DNA of 64,000 bases from Camellia lanceoleosa (GCA_025200525.1 CM045758.1:167054261-167118260), one strand, 5' to 3'. Numbered from the stretch's first letter, positions 44,695-57,940 are shown. Numbers and translations: made by a program. Notes: generated by a model from the sequence alone, not told the origin.

Positions 44695-45045
44695 TTGGTG
44701 GGTTGCATGGACCTATCATGGAGTCTATATTGATAATTTGAACCATTCAATGTGTAGATCTTGTTAAGTATTTTATACTTGTAAAAAATTACGTTGATCG
44801 GATATCGATAACCATTTGATCAAATTAAATTTGTGTCAATAGTAACTACATTTTTAAAAATAAATTGTTAATACAAATGTGATCTGATTAAGTAGTTATT
44901 AATATTTGATCAACTTAGTTTTTTACGAAAATGAAGTGCTCGATAAGCTCTACGCATTGAACGGTTCGAATCGTTAATGTGGACTCCATGGTGGGCTTAC
45001 GAAGACCTAATAACATGTTCCAGTTAAGTCTGTGTCTTTCTTTAA
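44695..45045. mobile_element. MULE-type foldback MITE, diverged copy 3
   Basis: Shares CAATGTGTAGATCTTGTTAAG, TTGATCGGATATCGATAACC and the inverse arm (CTCTACGCATTGAACGGTTC) with the 28017 copy. Confidence 0.82.
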
Positions 45046-45046
45046 T

Positions 45047-45845
45047 TGAATAAATAGTTATAAAGGAAAAAGGGCAAAAAAATAAAAAAAATGATTGATT
45101 TGATACATGTAATAGGACCCATTGCTATTGAAGTTGAATTTTTAACTTATTTATTTATTTTATGTGACTAATTTAATTAAAAAATCACTTATAAACGAGA
45201 CTATATGCCCCAATTTATAGATTTTTAAAGGGACATTACAATGGCATATGTAGAAGAAAAAAATTATACACAAGTGATAAACATTGTTATAAACAGCAAT
45301 AATTAAAAATTGAACTTGTTTTGCAAAAAATAATAAATTCTAAATATTTTCATATATCTATGAATACTTTACGGTAATATTACAAATTCAGATTTAACTA
45401 CTTAAAAATTATCTAAAATTATTATCTTATAGTTTAGGTTTATTCTATACATGAATCCAATACTACACAAATTTAATCTCAACCACACATTCACATTTAG
45501 AACAAATTCGAAAGGGTAAATTTCAAATATACCATCTGAGATTTGCTTAAAATACGGATTGTTTCCTGTAATTTGAAAAATTATACATATCCTATTGTCA
45601 GAATCTTTTATTTAATAGAATTAACTAGAAAAATAAAATTCATAACTACTTTCTTATACAATAATAAAATTATTTGAATTATTAACTGAAATATATTTCT
45701 GATATCATTAAAAATTATTAATTAATTTGATAATTTATTAATAAAATGATCATTTATTATAAAAATAAAGATTTTAAGAGTTAGAATGTAATTTTTTAAA
45801 ACTATAAAAAATAATTTATATTTTAAATAAATCTTAAAAAATATA
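45047..45845. other. AT-rich intergenic DNA
   Basis: A segment at 45048-45190 repeats sequence from 44507-44640 (GATTGATTTGATACATGTAATAGGACCC against GATTTAATACATATGATATGACCC, with indels), so a local duplication flanks the MITE. No gene is seen. Confidence 0.5.
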
Positions 45846-46022
45846 TGAAAAATGCTTGGGAGCACTAATTAGTGCTCCCACTAATTAGGTGGCAGTGGGT
45901 CCCGCCAGAAATGATGTGATGTTTTGGTCTTGGAGTTATATTTTTTTTATTTTTTTTCTATTTTTTTAATGCATTAGTGCTATTAGTGGTGATGTTTTTA
46001 GTGGGATGAATCATTGTTGAAA
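45846..46022 (+). mobile_element. MITE-like repeat, about 175 bp, copy 1
   Basis: Starts AAATGCTTGGGAGC, contains the palindrome AGCACTAATTAGTGCT (45861-45876), and ends AATCATTGTTGA. It is repeated in inverse orientation at 57384-57558. Confidence 0.82.
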
Positions 46023-46240
46023 ATATATTTATAATTTATCCAATCCGAAAGTAATTAAATGAAATTTATAGAATTATTCTTTTCAAAAACCACCCCTACT
46101 TTTAAACATAAAAGCAACAATGACATCTATCTGTGTGATGTGCCACAACAAGTGTGATAGTTGACTGCAAATCTTTACTTTTGCAGCTTTCTTTTTTGGT
46201 GCCAAAAAACACTTTACCACCGCTTGACGTTTCCCTTCTG

Positions 46241-46452
46241 CTGAGCCTTTGTTTGGCATGGCGTTAAAATGAGATTGGGTTAAAATAGTTTAAAAAAATT
46301 GAATAAATAAGTTAAAAAATTAAAAAAATAAAATATTATATTTAAATTATAATAATTATTTTTTTTTTATAAAAGTTAAAAAATTCAATGCAAATGAGAT
46401 TTTTAATCCCAGACGAAATGCTAAAAAATCAATCTACTTTTCAAACAAAGCT
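46241..46452. mobile_element. hAT-like MITE
   Basis: Inverted ends GCCTTTGTTTGGCATGG and CTTTTCAAACAAAGCTT enclose AT-rich sequence. Confidence 0.5.
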
Positions 46453-46485
46453 TGAGTCCAGTTCGGTGGTATTTTATGGCAGAAT

Positions 46486-46712
46486 AAGCCTCTGTTTGGA
46501 AAGAGGCTTTTTGGGCTATTTTGACTAAAATAGTCACAAAAAATAAAATAGACTTTTTAGTCCAATAAGACAAAATATCACATCCAATTCATAATCATTA
46601 CATTATTTCACTCAACAGAAAAGTCAAAAGTTCTTCCAAAATCAGGCTTTTTAGCCCCAAGCTAAAATAGTTAAAAAAACCAAAAAGTCAACCCACTTCC
46701 CAAACGACGCCT
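46486..46712. mobile_element. MITE of the TTTGG / GACTAAAATAGTCA family
   Basis: Ends GCCTCTGTTTGGAAAG and CTTCCCAAACGACGCC are inverted. The body has TTTTGACTAAAATAGTCA, AAATATCACATCCAATTC and TTTTTAGCCCCAAGCTAAAA, shared with 47829-48073 and 58345-58573. Confidence 0.75.
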
Positions 46713-46714
46713 AA

Positions 46715-47423
46715 TTAGGATGGATCGTGTTGTGTTGAATCGTGTTTGTGTTTGTGTAGTGTTATTTTGGATTCGTGTCAAAATTGTCTTAACACTAATT
46801 CGATCCATTTATTACTTTATTTTATCATGTCGTGTCATTTTCGGTCCGTATCTAATTTATATTGTATTAACGTGTCATGTCAAAAATTTTACTATTAACT
46901 AAAAATACGAAATGTATAAAAAAAAAAATTGAAATTTTCTTCACAAGTTAAATTTAATGGAATTAATCTCTATTAAATGAAATTATTTATAAAAATATTT
47001 GATTTCAACTTAATTTTATTTTTCTTAATTTATAAAAATTATATTTTATTATTATATTTTTTACTAGATTAACTCAAATAATGTATAAAAAATACATTAA
47101 GTTCAATTAAAAGCAAAAACAAAATCTATATTAAATTTAAAATTGTATTTTACATACTTTTTAATAAATTAGATGTAATTATGAAGAGATTAAAAAATGT
47201 CATGATACTCTTTAGTGAAAATAATATTAAAATGTTTAATTAAGTCTTCATTATACGGGTTATTCGTGTAATTTCATATTATACAAATTTAACACTAGCC
47301 CGACTTGTTTAATATTTGTTATCAGGTCATGTCATATACATGTTTGTGTCAGGAAATAATCAATCCTAAATCACTAATTTCGTATACGGTTCAAGTCATG
47401 TTATCGTGCCTTATCACAAATTC
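46715..47423. mobile_element. possible non-autonomous element with CGTGT-rich ends
   Basis: The left end GGATCGTGTTGTGTTGAATC and right end GGTTCAAGTCATGTTATCGTG are loosely inverted. Repeated CGTGTCATGTC-type motifs occur at both sides. Confidence 0.4.
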
Positions 47424-47731
47424 CCACTCTTAAGAATAATGATATGATCGCCCAATTTTTTTTATTTATCACATTTTATATCTGATTTCACATGTACACA
47501 TTAGTTAGTTCATTAATATTTACGTGAATTTTATTATTGTCACTAATATCTAATTAATAATATATATTTATCCGATCAAATGATATATAAAATGTGATAA
47601 CTAACAATTCATTTGGAAATATGTCATTTTATTTAAAAAGTTATTTAAAAAACTAATAAGTTAAAAAAATTTAACTTTTACAAAAAGTTAAAGATTTTTT
47701 CTCTTTCACTTTTGTTTTTGCACATCTTTTT

Positions 47732-47764
<33 letters not shown>

Positions 47765-47828
47765 GTAAAAGGTAAAAAAAATTACTTCCTAAATGGAACC
47801 TTATGGTAAAAAGAAATAAAGAGAGGCA

Positions 47829-48073
47829 TGGTTTGGGAAGAGGGTTTAGGGGATTTTTTGACTAAAATAGTCATAAAAAACAAAATAAGCTTTTTAATCC
47901 GATAAGATAAAATATCACATTTAACCCATAATCATTATATTCTTTTTCTTACAAAAAAATCAAAAAAGTCCAAAGCTCTTCCCAAACTAAACTTTTTAAC
48001 CACAAGCTAAAATAGTCAAAAAATAAATAAATAAATAAAATAAAATAAAAAGTCACCCACTTCCTAAACAATG
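47829..48073. mobile_element. MITE, same family as 46486
   Basis: GGTTTGGGAAGAGGG opens and CCCACTTCCTAAACAATGCC closes. The body is conserved except for an AAATA microsatellite insertion near 48020-48048. Confidence 0.75.
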
Positions 48074-49037
48074 CCATAGTAGCATTACTAAATGATATAA
48101 CTAATAATTATGACTATGATGAAATGAACGAAATTGATGAAGAGATGATGTATCTTAGTAACTAGTAGGTATATTCTTACTTGATGAAAAGAAAAGAAAA
48201 TAGGGTAGTGATGGTGGGATGGATGGACTGGTGGTTATGGAAGTTGTAATCATCACCTTTAGCTCTTTTGTCAACCAATTCCACCAGCCTTACAAGGCAT
48301 CCAACCCCCTGGTTTTAATAACTATATTATAGACTGATTAGCGAGGGATGGAATCTTATTATGATCATGATAAGACCATGTTTTTCTTTTTCTTTTTTTA
48401 TCAACAAGATAGATATGCAGATGAGACCATGTTTGAATGGTGTTATGAACACAGGAAATTGTCACATAATGTGACATAAATGTAAGGTAATAGATAGGTG
48501 AGATTATAATTCAGCATAAAAAATAAAAAAATAATTACAAATATCTGAAAGGTGTAAGTTTTTTGTAAAATAAAATTATAACAAAAATTGTGCATCCATT
48601 TTTTAGTAAATATTTTATTTATTTTTCATTATCTTGCGATTCTTCGTAAAAGGATGAATCTCATATATTACTCCATCATTGTCAAAATCCTCCATTTGTT
48701 TTACATGTGTTTTATTTTGTAAAAATTCTTTGTACACTTGAATTAACTCTTAAATGATAAGGTTTTTTTTTTTTTTTTGGTTGGTAGGTAGATTGGGACA
48801 ATTTTGACAATAAATTCTGAAACAACGGATGGCGCATTTATTTTGAAATCATTTTTTTGGACTTTGGAGTCCAAAAACACAAATTATAATAGTCTTTTGA
48901 GAAGTTGGTAAAAAGCCAATTTCTAATTTTTTACTCATTTTGAATCACATGACTTCTCACATAACTTACCCACAAAAAGACAAAATAAGTTTAAAAAGTT
49001 AAAAAAATTAATTTTTTACTAACTTTTCAAAACACGA
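48074..49037. other. intergenic DNA
   Basis: 48160-48320 is less AT-rich but contains no recognised frame. No other structure was seen. Confidence 0.5.
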
Positions 49038-49303
49038 TGTTTGGTTTGTGTTTGAGAGATAAAAAGTACGAAAACATGTTTGGTTTGGTTTTTTGGGAAA
49101 TTTGTTTTGGAAAATTGTTTTGAGAGAGAGTTTTGAAAAAAGTGATTGATTTGATGTGTGTGTGTGAGAGATTTGTTTGGAAAACTTGTTTGGTTTGTGT
49201 GTTTTGGGAAATTTTTTTGGGAAAATTTGTTTGGTAGAGAAAATTTCTGAAATTTGTTTGTAGAGAAAATTTCTGAAATTTTTTTCAGAAACACAAACCA
49301 AAC
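49038..49303. mobile_element. GT-rich element with inverted ends
   Basis: TGTTTGGTTTGTGTTT at the left and its inverse AAACACAAACCAAAC at the right bound a body made of iterated GGGAAATTTGTTTTGG and GAGAAAATTTCTGAAATTT units. Apparent frames on either strand are low-complexity. Confidence 0.7.
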
Positions 49304-50884
49304 CTACCCGATATTTCCAAGTGATGTTGGATTGTCCGTGCAAATATGATGCATTTATTGTAATTATACATTTAAATTTTTTAGCAGTTTGATAAATGAA
49401 AAAAAAAAAATTTGTTTAACAACTTTTTAAATAAGGTAAACCTTTTAGTAATTTTAGATGGTTTGAATAATAAGAAAATTTGTTTAACAATTATCTAACG
49501 TGGCAATTATTGAAAGTGAATGGTATTTTTTAATTAAAAATAAAATGCATGACAATATTAACCCCAAATTGAGTGTACATTATATATAACAGAATAAATA
49601 GATATGAGTTAAGATTGTCTGCCTCAAGGTATGAATGTTGGTGTCCCACAGAGGACACTTTTATCTTGGAGGCCTCTTTCAGCTTTTAGGTCTCTTTTGG
49701 TAACATTATTTTTTAGTTTAAAAGTCAAAAAATTATTAAAAAAAATTAAAAAGCCAACAATTTATATGAAAAAGTCAAAAATTTTATTTTTTCTCTATTT
49801 TTTACACATATTTTTTTATAAAAAAAATCAAAAAGTCATCCTAAATATTTTTACACCATATTTGAACCAAAAAATTAAAAAATTACTAAAAAAAAATCTA
49901 CTCTGGAACGAGGCGTTGATCTCCAAATAAACAAACTTGTGAAGTCAAATGTTGGGTTGGACAGTGCATCTGACATTTTTTAATATTTTATTTTTAATTC
50001 AACTAAATTTTTAAAAAAAATATTGGGTTATTAGAAAACACCCCCCACCCAAAAAAAAAAAATTAAAAAAAATTTGTTGGTTAATGATCAATTTGAAGCA
50101 ATCTGCAAATGAATTATAATTTCGGTGGTGTTATATGCACTAATTAATGTATACACTAATGTATTAATTAGTATTATCTCATTATTACTGATTCCATCTA
50201 TTATACAAATTACAAATATCCAAAACCTCTAAAATTATGTCACATTATCTGTAAATATATTAGTTAGGATATTAATTTATACATATAGCATTATTCTTAT
50301 AATTTATAGGGCAATCTTGAATGGAATTTAGCAACCCAGGGCTGGGTCTCCAATCAAACTATGGTAATGGGCCTATTAGATCAGAGCCTAAGCCCAGTAG
50401 TTGCCAAACCAATCTGCTTTCAAGGCTTCAACCTGGGTTCCACATTACATGCTCTGATGGGCTGCTTTGGATATGGATCTGGGTTTAATTGATTAAGAAA
50501 ATTTGAATCAGATGAATTCATTTTCATTTCTACATTAAATTTTTTATTTTTTATTTTTTATTTTTGCATTTTCCGTTCTCCATTCTACGATATTTATAAG
50601 AATAAATATTGAGTCCATTGATTATATCATTTTATGTGGCCGGTGAATAAAATATAGCTAATGATGTTAGGTGGACGTTCTTTATCTTTGACTAATCCAA
50701 TCAACTAGGCTTCACTACTGCAATATGATTTCTCATTAATTATTAACACTGGTGCTTGATATCACCATTATTAGATGTACCTGGGAATGTATTTGAGAAG
50801 AAAGGTAGGTGATATCACCGTTTTAGGCTTCCTGTTTGTTAATGTTTTCTTTATTGTTTGTACGTCTCATTACATCAAAATAGT
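49304..50884. other. AT-rich intergenic DNA with a weak foldback
   Basis: 50127-50297 forms a loose foldback (TTATATGCACTAATTAATG against the inverse near 50265-50295). 50310-50480 has higher GC (for example GGGCTGGGTCTCC) but no frame I can assign. Confidence 0.45.
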
Positions 50885-50888
50885 GTTC

Positions 50889-50930
50889 TTTGTTTGTTTG
50901 TTTGTTTGTTTGTTTGTTTGTTTGTTTGTT
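50889..50930. repeat. (TTTG)n microsatellite
   Basis: About ten perfect TTTG units are followed by a T run. Confidence 0.95.
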
Positions 50931-51565
50931 TTTTTTTTTTTTTTGTTGATTAAAAAAAATGTGAAGATGTGGTGGGTTGAAGAAGTGGAGAAGAGGAGTT
51001 ATTTGGATTAGAAATTATTCTAATTTTAAATTAATTAATTTCACAATAAATTAAAAAATATAAAGATAAAAGCATATATAAACATATATGTATAATATAT
51101 TGAAGGGGGAATTTTTTTAATGCCTCTAATATTAATATTTTATAAGATAAAGTATTTTCATAGTAGTTGGGGTCTCTTAACATTTTAACAGAGAAAATTC
51201 AACTAAGAGAAATTCTGGCTCGACTCAAAGAAATTTCGACCCTGATATAGAGAAATTTCAAAATTTCTTTTATATGATTATAGAGAAATTTAAAATTTCT
51301 TTGGTATAATCATAGAGAAATTTTATTAAGGGATCTTAACTAATAAAAAAAAAAATCTTAGACATTTCCTACTATATAAAGTTGGAAAATAATATTTCAC
51401 TAATTTTTTCTAGAATTCAAATATCGTTAAAAGCCTAAATTCAAACCTTTCAAATTCATTTTAAAAAAGGAGTCAAATTAGTTGTCTTCTAATGCTTAAG
51501 CAAAATTCATAACTCATATGTAACGGGTTAAAGGAGTAAGGCTTGGAATTCAAAAATTTTTTTAT

Positions 51566-51712
51566 TTTGTGTTTGGTTGGAGGATTTGATGAGGGATTTA
51601 AAAAGAAAAAAAGGAAAATGTATGTGAAACTAGATGAAATATAGACATGTTTTATTCACATTTCACCTATTTTTTTCATTTCTCTTTCCAAATCCCTCAA
51701 CCAAACACAGCA
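51566..51712. mobile_element. small MITE, second copy of the 28797 family
   Basis: GTGTTTGGTTGGAGGATTTG opens and CCAAACACAGCA closes. The internal sequence matches the first copy in inverse orientation (AACTAGATGAAATATA). Confidence 0.75.
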
Positions 51713-53189
51713 TTAGTATTAGATTTGGAATGATTAGATTGAGTTCAATGTTAGGCAAAGTTAAATTTAGAATGACATAAATATTCTTAGGTGGTGTTTG
51801 GGATGTTGGGTTTGGGCTAAATTAGCCACTAAATGACAAAAGGGGCTAATTTAGCCACAAACGGACAAAAGCTGCACAGGAGCATGGCTGCAACAATTTC
51901 ACAAGTAAATTTATCATATTACCTCCACATGAACCAAGGGCGGCGTCAGCCCCTAAAAAAAAAAATAAAAAAAAATAAAATAAAATAAAATAAAATCACT
52001 GAAGGCTTTTTACCTGGGAAAACAAAGAAAGTAGAAAAAAAATATTAAAAACATTTTTTTTGTTTTTTGTTAAAATATTTTATGAAAATAAATTTAAATT
52101 GAAAATTTGATAAAACTATTTTTAAATATTTTTTTTTGTTATGTATTTGGTTATGATTTGAGTGTAGAGTTGTGAAAATAATATGGAATTTCGAGTTATG
52201 TGTTTGGTTATGAGTTAATTCAATAATTTATTTATTGAGTTTCATTTTATGTGTTTGGTTACGACTTGAGTGTAGAGTTGTTTTTAAATTTAAAATATTA
52301 ACATTTTAAATTATTTAAATTTTTTGAATATTTAAATTTTGTTGTTAAAATAAATTTTTTATTATTTAAATTGATTAAATTTTTATGATTTACATATTTT
52401 TGAATATTTAATTTAAATTTTTTCGCATTAAATTTTTTAGATTATTTACATTATTTAAATATTAAAATTAAAATTAAAATTAAAATTAAAATTAAAAATG
52501 TGAAAATATAAGGAAAAGGAAAAGGAAAAAAAGGAAAAAAAAATAGAAATTAACATTTGTCACGTAATTTACAAATACATAAAACACATGAAAATCCATT
52601 TTTGAAATATAAAAACAAATTAATGTGGGTGAATAAAAAAAAGACAAAATCGTAAATTAAAAAAAAATAACGACAAAAATACGGCTCATTGAATTTTTTT
52701 TTTTTAAAAAAAACATGAAAACATAAATTACGATTCGCCATGTAATTAAATAAGGGAATAAATATAAAAATAAATAAGGCAAAAAATAAATAATTAATGT
52801 ATAAAAACATAAATAAAAATAAATATGGCAAAAAAATAAATAAATAAGGCAAAAAATAAATATTACGATTTAAATTTAAATTAATATACTAACATTTTAA
52901 ATTATTTAAATTTTTTGAATATTTAAATTATTTAAATTTTTACGAGTTAAAATTTTAGATTATTTAAATAAAATTGAATATTATTTAAATATTTAAAATT
53001 AAATTATTTAAAATACACAGGACAATAAAACCCAAAATAAAACCCAAAATAAACAAATAAAAAATAAAAAAATTTAAGCAGAATACCCAAATCGAACCCC
53101 CCCCCCCCCCAAAAAAAAGGGTAGCACAAAACGGCAAATCAAAACTGAAAATAAGAGAAAAAAAAAACAAATAAAAAAAACCAACATTG
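51713..53189. other. very AT-rich intergenic DNA
   Basis: Contains a partial MITE-like segment (51790-51870, TTAGCCAC twice), a tandem duplication around 52140-52270 (GTTATGTGTTTGGTTA, GAGTGTAGAGTTGT), an ATTAAA microsatellite at 52461-52498 and a C run at 53097-53110. No gene is seen. Confidence 0.6.
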
Positions 53190-53412
53190 GTGGACCGTTT
53201 GGGAAGCTGACATGAATACCAAAATCTTTGAATTATAGGTACATGTGGATCAAGGGTATTTTGGTAAATTAACAGGAGGCCACTTCACCAAAAAGTCAAA
53301 AAGTCAAAAAAGTCAACAAATCCTTTTCAAATCAGGCTTTTTAGCCTGAGATTAAAATAACTAAAAAAATTAAAAAATTAAAAAGCTAACCCACTTTCCA
53401 AACGGAGACTTA
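53190..53412. mobile_element. MITE of the TTTGGGAAG family
   Basis: GGACCGTTTGGGAAGCTGAC opens and CCCACTTTCCAAACGGAGAC closes, forming inverted ends. The body contains TCAGGCTTTTTAGCCTGA. Confidence 0.65.
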
Positions 53413-54011
53413 ATATGTAGTAGAAGTCTAGTACGCAATGAACAATTGTCACTCAAATTTGGTGGAAAGAGAAGATTGGAGACCGCTAGTTTGGTAGAAA
53501 GAGCTGATTGGAAAACTAATGTGAGTGTCGTTTCAATAAACAATGATGTATAATTCAACTACTCGACACTAGACGAGACAACATTGTTGACATAAAATGT
53601 TATAATTCCTTAAAAATTTTGAAATACATCTTAATTTTTTTGTGTGTTAATTAATAAAAGAGTAATTACAAATATGAAAAATATTACATTATCAAATAAA
53701 TTACTAATTCACAATAGTTAAAAAGTTAACAAAGTTTATTGAGTTCAAACCCAACAATCACTGCACTAATACTTACATACAATTTCCGTAATGAGAAAAA
53801 AATAAACACCGACACAAAGCGCATCAAACTCTTTTATATAGAAATTAAACTTGAAACCTCACATCATAAAGAGGGTAATATAACCATTAGGTTAAATGCC
53901 TTGGTTTATTACACCCTACCCAGGAGAGTGAAAATGATAAAACCTTATAATTGAGAGTGATCAAATATACTTTTTTATAATAAAGAGGATAAAGTGATAC
54001 TTAATTATAAG

Positions 54012-54903
54012 CTATGAAACACGGATACTTCAAATAGGAAGACGTATTCATATCGTATCCGTATCGGATACCGATACTCCTTGCATACTTACGGATACAT
54101 ATCAGATACTTATTAAAAGTATCGGATACTTAATTAATTTTTCATTAATTTTAAAGTATCGGATACTTAGTTTTGAAGTATTGGATGCTCCAAGTCACAT
54201 ATTATCGGATACTTCTTAATTAATTTTGAAGTATCAAATGCTCCAAGTCACATATTACTCCTTTTACAAAATTAGAATTGTATCATTTCTTGCATAACAT
54301 CATAATATAATATAATTGCGAGGATAAATATTATATTTTTTACAATACTTTACTTAGTTTTTTTATAAAAATAACATAATAAGTTAAAGTAATAGAATTC
54401 ATCAAATTAACATATTTTCATTGTACCATGCACGTCCCCTATAACTACATAGAAGTAAGGATTAATAAGATAATATAATAATAGTAAAATTAAATATCAA
54501 TAAATAAACAAGCAAATAAACGTGCATAGAATATTTTTGACTAGTGCAAAAGGAAAAATAATGGGGTCAAATTGTGAATTGTTTTGATATTATAATATCA
54601 ACATATTAGACTTGATATTGAAATGAAATATTTGCAAGACCTATTGAAAATTTAAAAACTAAACTAGCTACTACCTTAAATTAATACCTAATTCTTAAAT
54701 ATTAGTATTTTGCATCATAAAGTTATTTTCGTTTCTCAACATTCTTGAGCTTATGTGTAACTCACTATTAATAATTTATTTATTTTTTATTTTTGACAAA
54801 CGTATCCTAACCGTACCTGTATCTTACTTTTTTAAGTTTTATTGTATCGCTGTATCTGTATCGTATCATATCCGTATCTTATATCCGTATCCGTGCTTTC
54901 TAG
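54012..54903. mobile_element. hAT-like non-autonomous element, 892 bp, 8-bp TSD
   Basis: ATTATAAG flanks the element at 54004-54011 and 54904-54911. Its ends CTATGAAACACGGATAC and GTATCCGTGCTTTCTAG are inverted repeats with three mismatches. Many copies of GTATCGGATAC or TATCCGTATC lie in both subterminal regions, as expected for transposase binding sites. It has no coding capacity. The 8-bp duplication points to the hAT superfamily. Confidence 0.88.
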
Positions 54904-54911
54904 ATTATAAG

Positions 54912-56182
54912 TGAGGAATGCATATGTAAAGCAATTAAAGATTAATTCTAAATTTATACAAGATATTAATGCTCTATTACAAATTCTAATGCTCTAAATT
55001 TATACTACAAAAAGTAAGATGTTCCATCCTTCGTGCTACAACAAAAAGTGCTTTGAAAAACAAAAAGGCAATTTTAATTAAGAATAGCTTGAATTTCCTA
55101 TTTGTTATCAGCTGAAAAGAAAAACTCAACTTTCTCACTTACAAAATAATAATAATAATAACAACTTTTTAAATGCACTAACTTTTTAAAAATTTTAAAA
55201 TACTAAAGAAATTAAAAAGTTAATAAAAAGGGTAATATTAAACTCCCTAACTCTAAAAAAAAATCTAATTCATACAATTTTCCCATGACATTAAAAAAGC
55301 ATGAATCAAATGACTAGGGTACACCATTTCATGTATTAAATGGATCACAAGACTAGGGCACACTATTTCTACTCAATGAATCACTTGAATGAAAATGACA
55401 AATACCGGATAGTGAATTTCAATCGATGGAACATAATTTTATCGTTTTCATGTGAAAGAAATAACTCAAGTAAAGGTAAGTTCACTTCTTAAATTTACAT
55501 TTGAGTTAATTATATAAAAATCTTATTTGCAAATATTATAGTAGCTCAGATCCTATTTAAGATTTTTTAAACCAATAAATCTTATTTAGTAAAACTAAAA
55601 ATATTATCAGTTTTGTAAAATTAATAATATTATCAATTTTGCATAATAATATTTTAGATAATTGTTGCACTAACTGATAAAAAAAACAGAGTACGAGATT
55701 AAATACTTTTGTCTTTTTACTTATTGATTTGATTCAATTATTTAATAAAATCGAGAACATTATCCGTTTTTTCATTTAAATTTTTTTTTTTAAAGTTTTG
55801 CACATTAATGCTATATTATCATGCTCCTTTATAGACACAAACTTTTTAGTTTTGCACAAAAAAATAATTCAGTTTTTTTAATTTTTTTTTTTGCACACAT
55901 ATATATATATATATATATATTTTAGTTTTTTTCAATTTGAAAATTAATATTTTAAAGTTTTGACAATCAAAATAAATGTCAAATCATTATTTTTTTTTAT
56001 AGATAATCATAAATGATGAATAATTGTTATTTGAAGGACAATTCCGATTATTAAAAATTTAATGAGACTTAAAGGTGTAAAAAATATTAGTTAGGACTTA
56101 ATGAAATATATGTTCATAAATTAGGGCTTGTGTGCCCCTTTACATTTTAGATTCAATAAGATGTAATAGAGTCTATATTTAA
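54912..56182. other. AT-rich intergenic DNA
   Basis: An (AT)n run lies near 55901-55920. I see nothing coding. Confidence 0.55.
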
Positions 56183-56478
56183 GGTGTTATTTGGCAAACT
56201 TGATTTTTTGGTTTTTTTGATTTTTTTAGCTTGGGAATTTTTTGTTCGTTTGGTTTTCTTATTTGGCTTTTTTGACTTTTGTGCATTGGAATGACAAAAT
56301 TACCCTTCACTTGAAATGATACTTTTTTGACTTTTTGTTTATATATGGGTGAATTTGGTAATTTTTCATTCAAAGTTAAGTGTTTTGTCATTTTGTGATT
56401 TTTTGGCTTTTTTTTTTGTCCTCGTGTGCTTATTTAGTCCCAACTCAAAAACCAAACCAAAGCTAAAAATAATTGATT
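56183..56478. mobile_element. probable MITE, degenerate
   Basis: GTTATTTGGCAAACTTG opens. The body contains TTTTTGGTTTTTTTGA and TTTGGCTTTTTTGAC, as in the family at 57741. The right edge is uncertain. Confidence 0.4.
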
Positions 56479-56639
56479 GATAATTAAGAAATATATTGTA
56501 ACAAACTGCCACCTCATTGAGTTTGAAAAGTGGATTTGACTTTTTAGTTAAAAGCAATTATGTAAAGAAGGGTGGGGTTTTCTTCATGTCTACATTTCAA
56601 CATGACAAAGCTTGAAAAATTCATAGCCCATCATGATTC

Positions 56640-56945
56640 TTGTTTTAATGAACCACGTCGTTTAATTTGTAAAACTCTCAATGTATATCATTTATAAAAA
56701 AAAATTAGATTGATACGATAATCGTAATCTTTTCATTTTATCGTATTTGTTTATAAAAAAAAATATATGATTTATTTTTAAAAATATGTTGTCATCTGTT
56801 TTTTCATAAACAAATACAATAAAATAAAAAAGTTACGATTATCAATTTATTTTAAATGATTCAAATGATTTACTTTACTAGGTTCATCAATAAAAATATC
56901 TATATAAAAAGTTAAGTTGATCAGGGATGAAAGTTTGGGATCTAC
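56640..56945. repeat. imperfect foldback
   Basis: GATACGATAATCGTAATC on the left and AAGTTACGATTATCAATT on the right, with TATCGTATTTGTTTATAAA against AAACAAATACAATAAAATA, form a stem. Ends are not defined. Confidence 0.5.
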
Positions 56946-57383
56946 TAAATAATTCATCTTTTTATCTTTTTTTCATCACATCACCTCTCTATTTTTCTGT
57001 ACATCTTTTCATAAAAAGATAAAAAATATACTTTTTTAGGACACCCCAAGCCAACATGATTGCATATCTTACAAAATGGATAGTTTTTATTCATTAATCT
57101 TTCTATACAGGAAAATATTGCACGGAATTAAATAGTTAATTATATGGATATTATTTTAATTATTATTGAATATCATCTTTCTTTTTCTAATTTTAAAATA
57201 ATATATTTAGATTTTCAAATTTATAAAAAAAATCATATAAGTATTAAATTTAAATGGATAAAAAAGGGAGAAATTGCAACGCAAAAAAAAATGATGGGAA
57301 AATTACATTTTAGTGGAGTAGTGAGAAAAAAAAAATTGCATTTCTATGATGGTATTATTCTTCTGTGTGCATGATACAAATTT

Positions 57384-57558
57384 ATTCTCAACAATGATTC
57401 ATTCCATTAAAAACATCACCACTAATAGCACTAATGCATTAAAAAAGTTAAAAAAAAAAATACAACTCCACGATCAAAACATCACATCATTACTGGCGGG
57501 ACCCACTGCTACCTAATTAGTGGGAGCACTAATTAGTGCTCCCAAGCATTTTTCATTT
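57384..57558 (-). mobile_element. MITE-like repeat, about 175 bp, copy 2 (inverse)
   Basis: The reverse complement matches 45846-46022 along its whole length, with few differences, including the AGCACTAATTAGTGCT palindrome and GGCGGGACCCACTGC. Confidence 0.82.
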
Positions 57559-57740
57559 ATTCTTGTGTTTGATGCAAATCTTCTTATATATGTTAGAGTT
57601 GCACACAAAAAAAATTCTTATTTGTAATGTAATTATTTTGTGATTGTTCCATATATTTGCAATTTCTTCAAACATGATATCAACTCAAAATAATTGTAAT
57701 ATCATGAAACTACAACTAATTCATATATTAGATTGTGCAT

Positions 57741-57940
57741 CTAAGGTGGTGTTTGGTAAACATGTTGGGCTAAATAATAATAAAAGGACAAAAAAAAGTC
57801 AAAAAATCACAAAAAGACAAAAAATAATTCACTATTCCAAAGTTAAAAAGCCAATCAAGAATACCAAATGAACAAAAAAGTCTCAGGCTAAAAAAAGTAA
57901 AAAAAGCCAACTAAAAAAATCATTGCCAAACGAAGGCTAA
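57741..57940. mobile_element. MITE, TTTGG type
   Basis: GGTGGTGTTTGGTAAACATG opens and CATTGCCAAACGAAGGC closes, as inverted ends. Confidence 0.55.

Noticed and set aside
49008..49343. Two overlapping minus-strand frames rich in Asn, Phe, Pro and Lys
   Set aside because: They arise from the GTTTGG/GAAATTT repeats of the element at 49038-49303.
52550..53170. Hydrophobic minus-strand frames suggestive of membrane proteins
   Set aside because: They are translations of A/T homopolymer-rich DNA with no start context or conserved motif.
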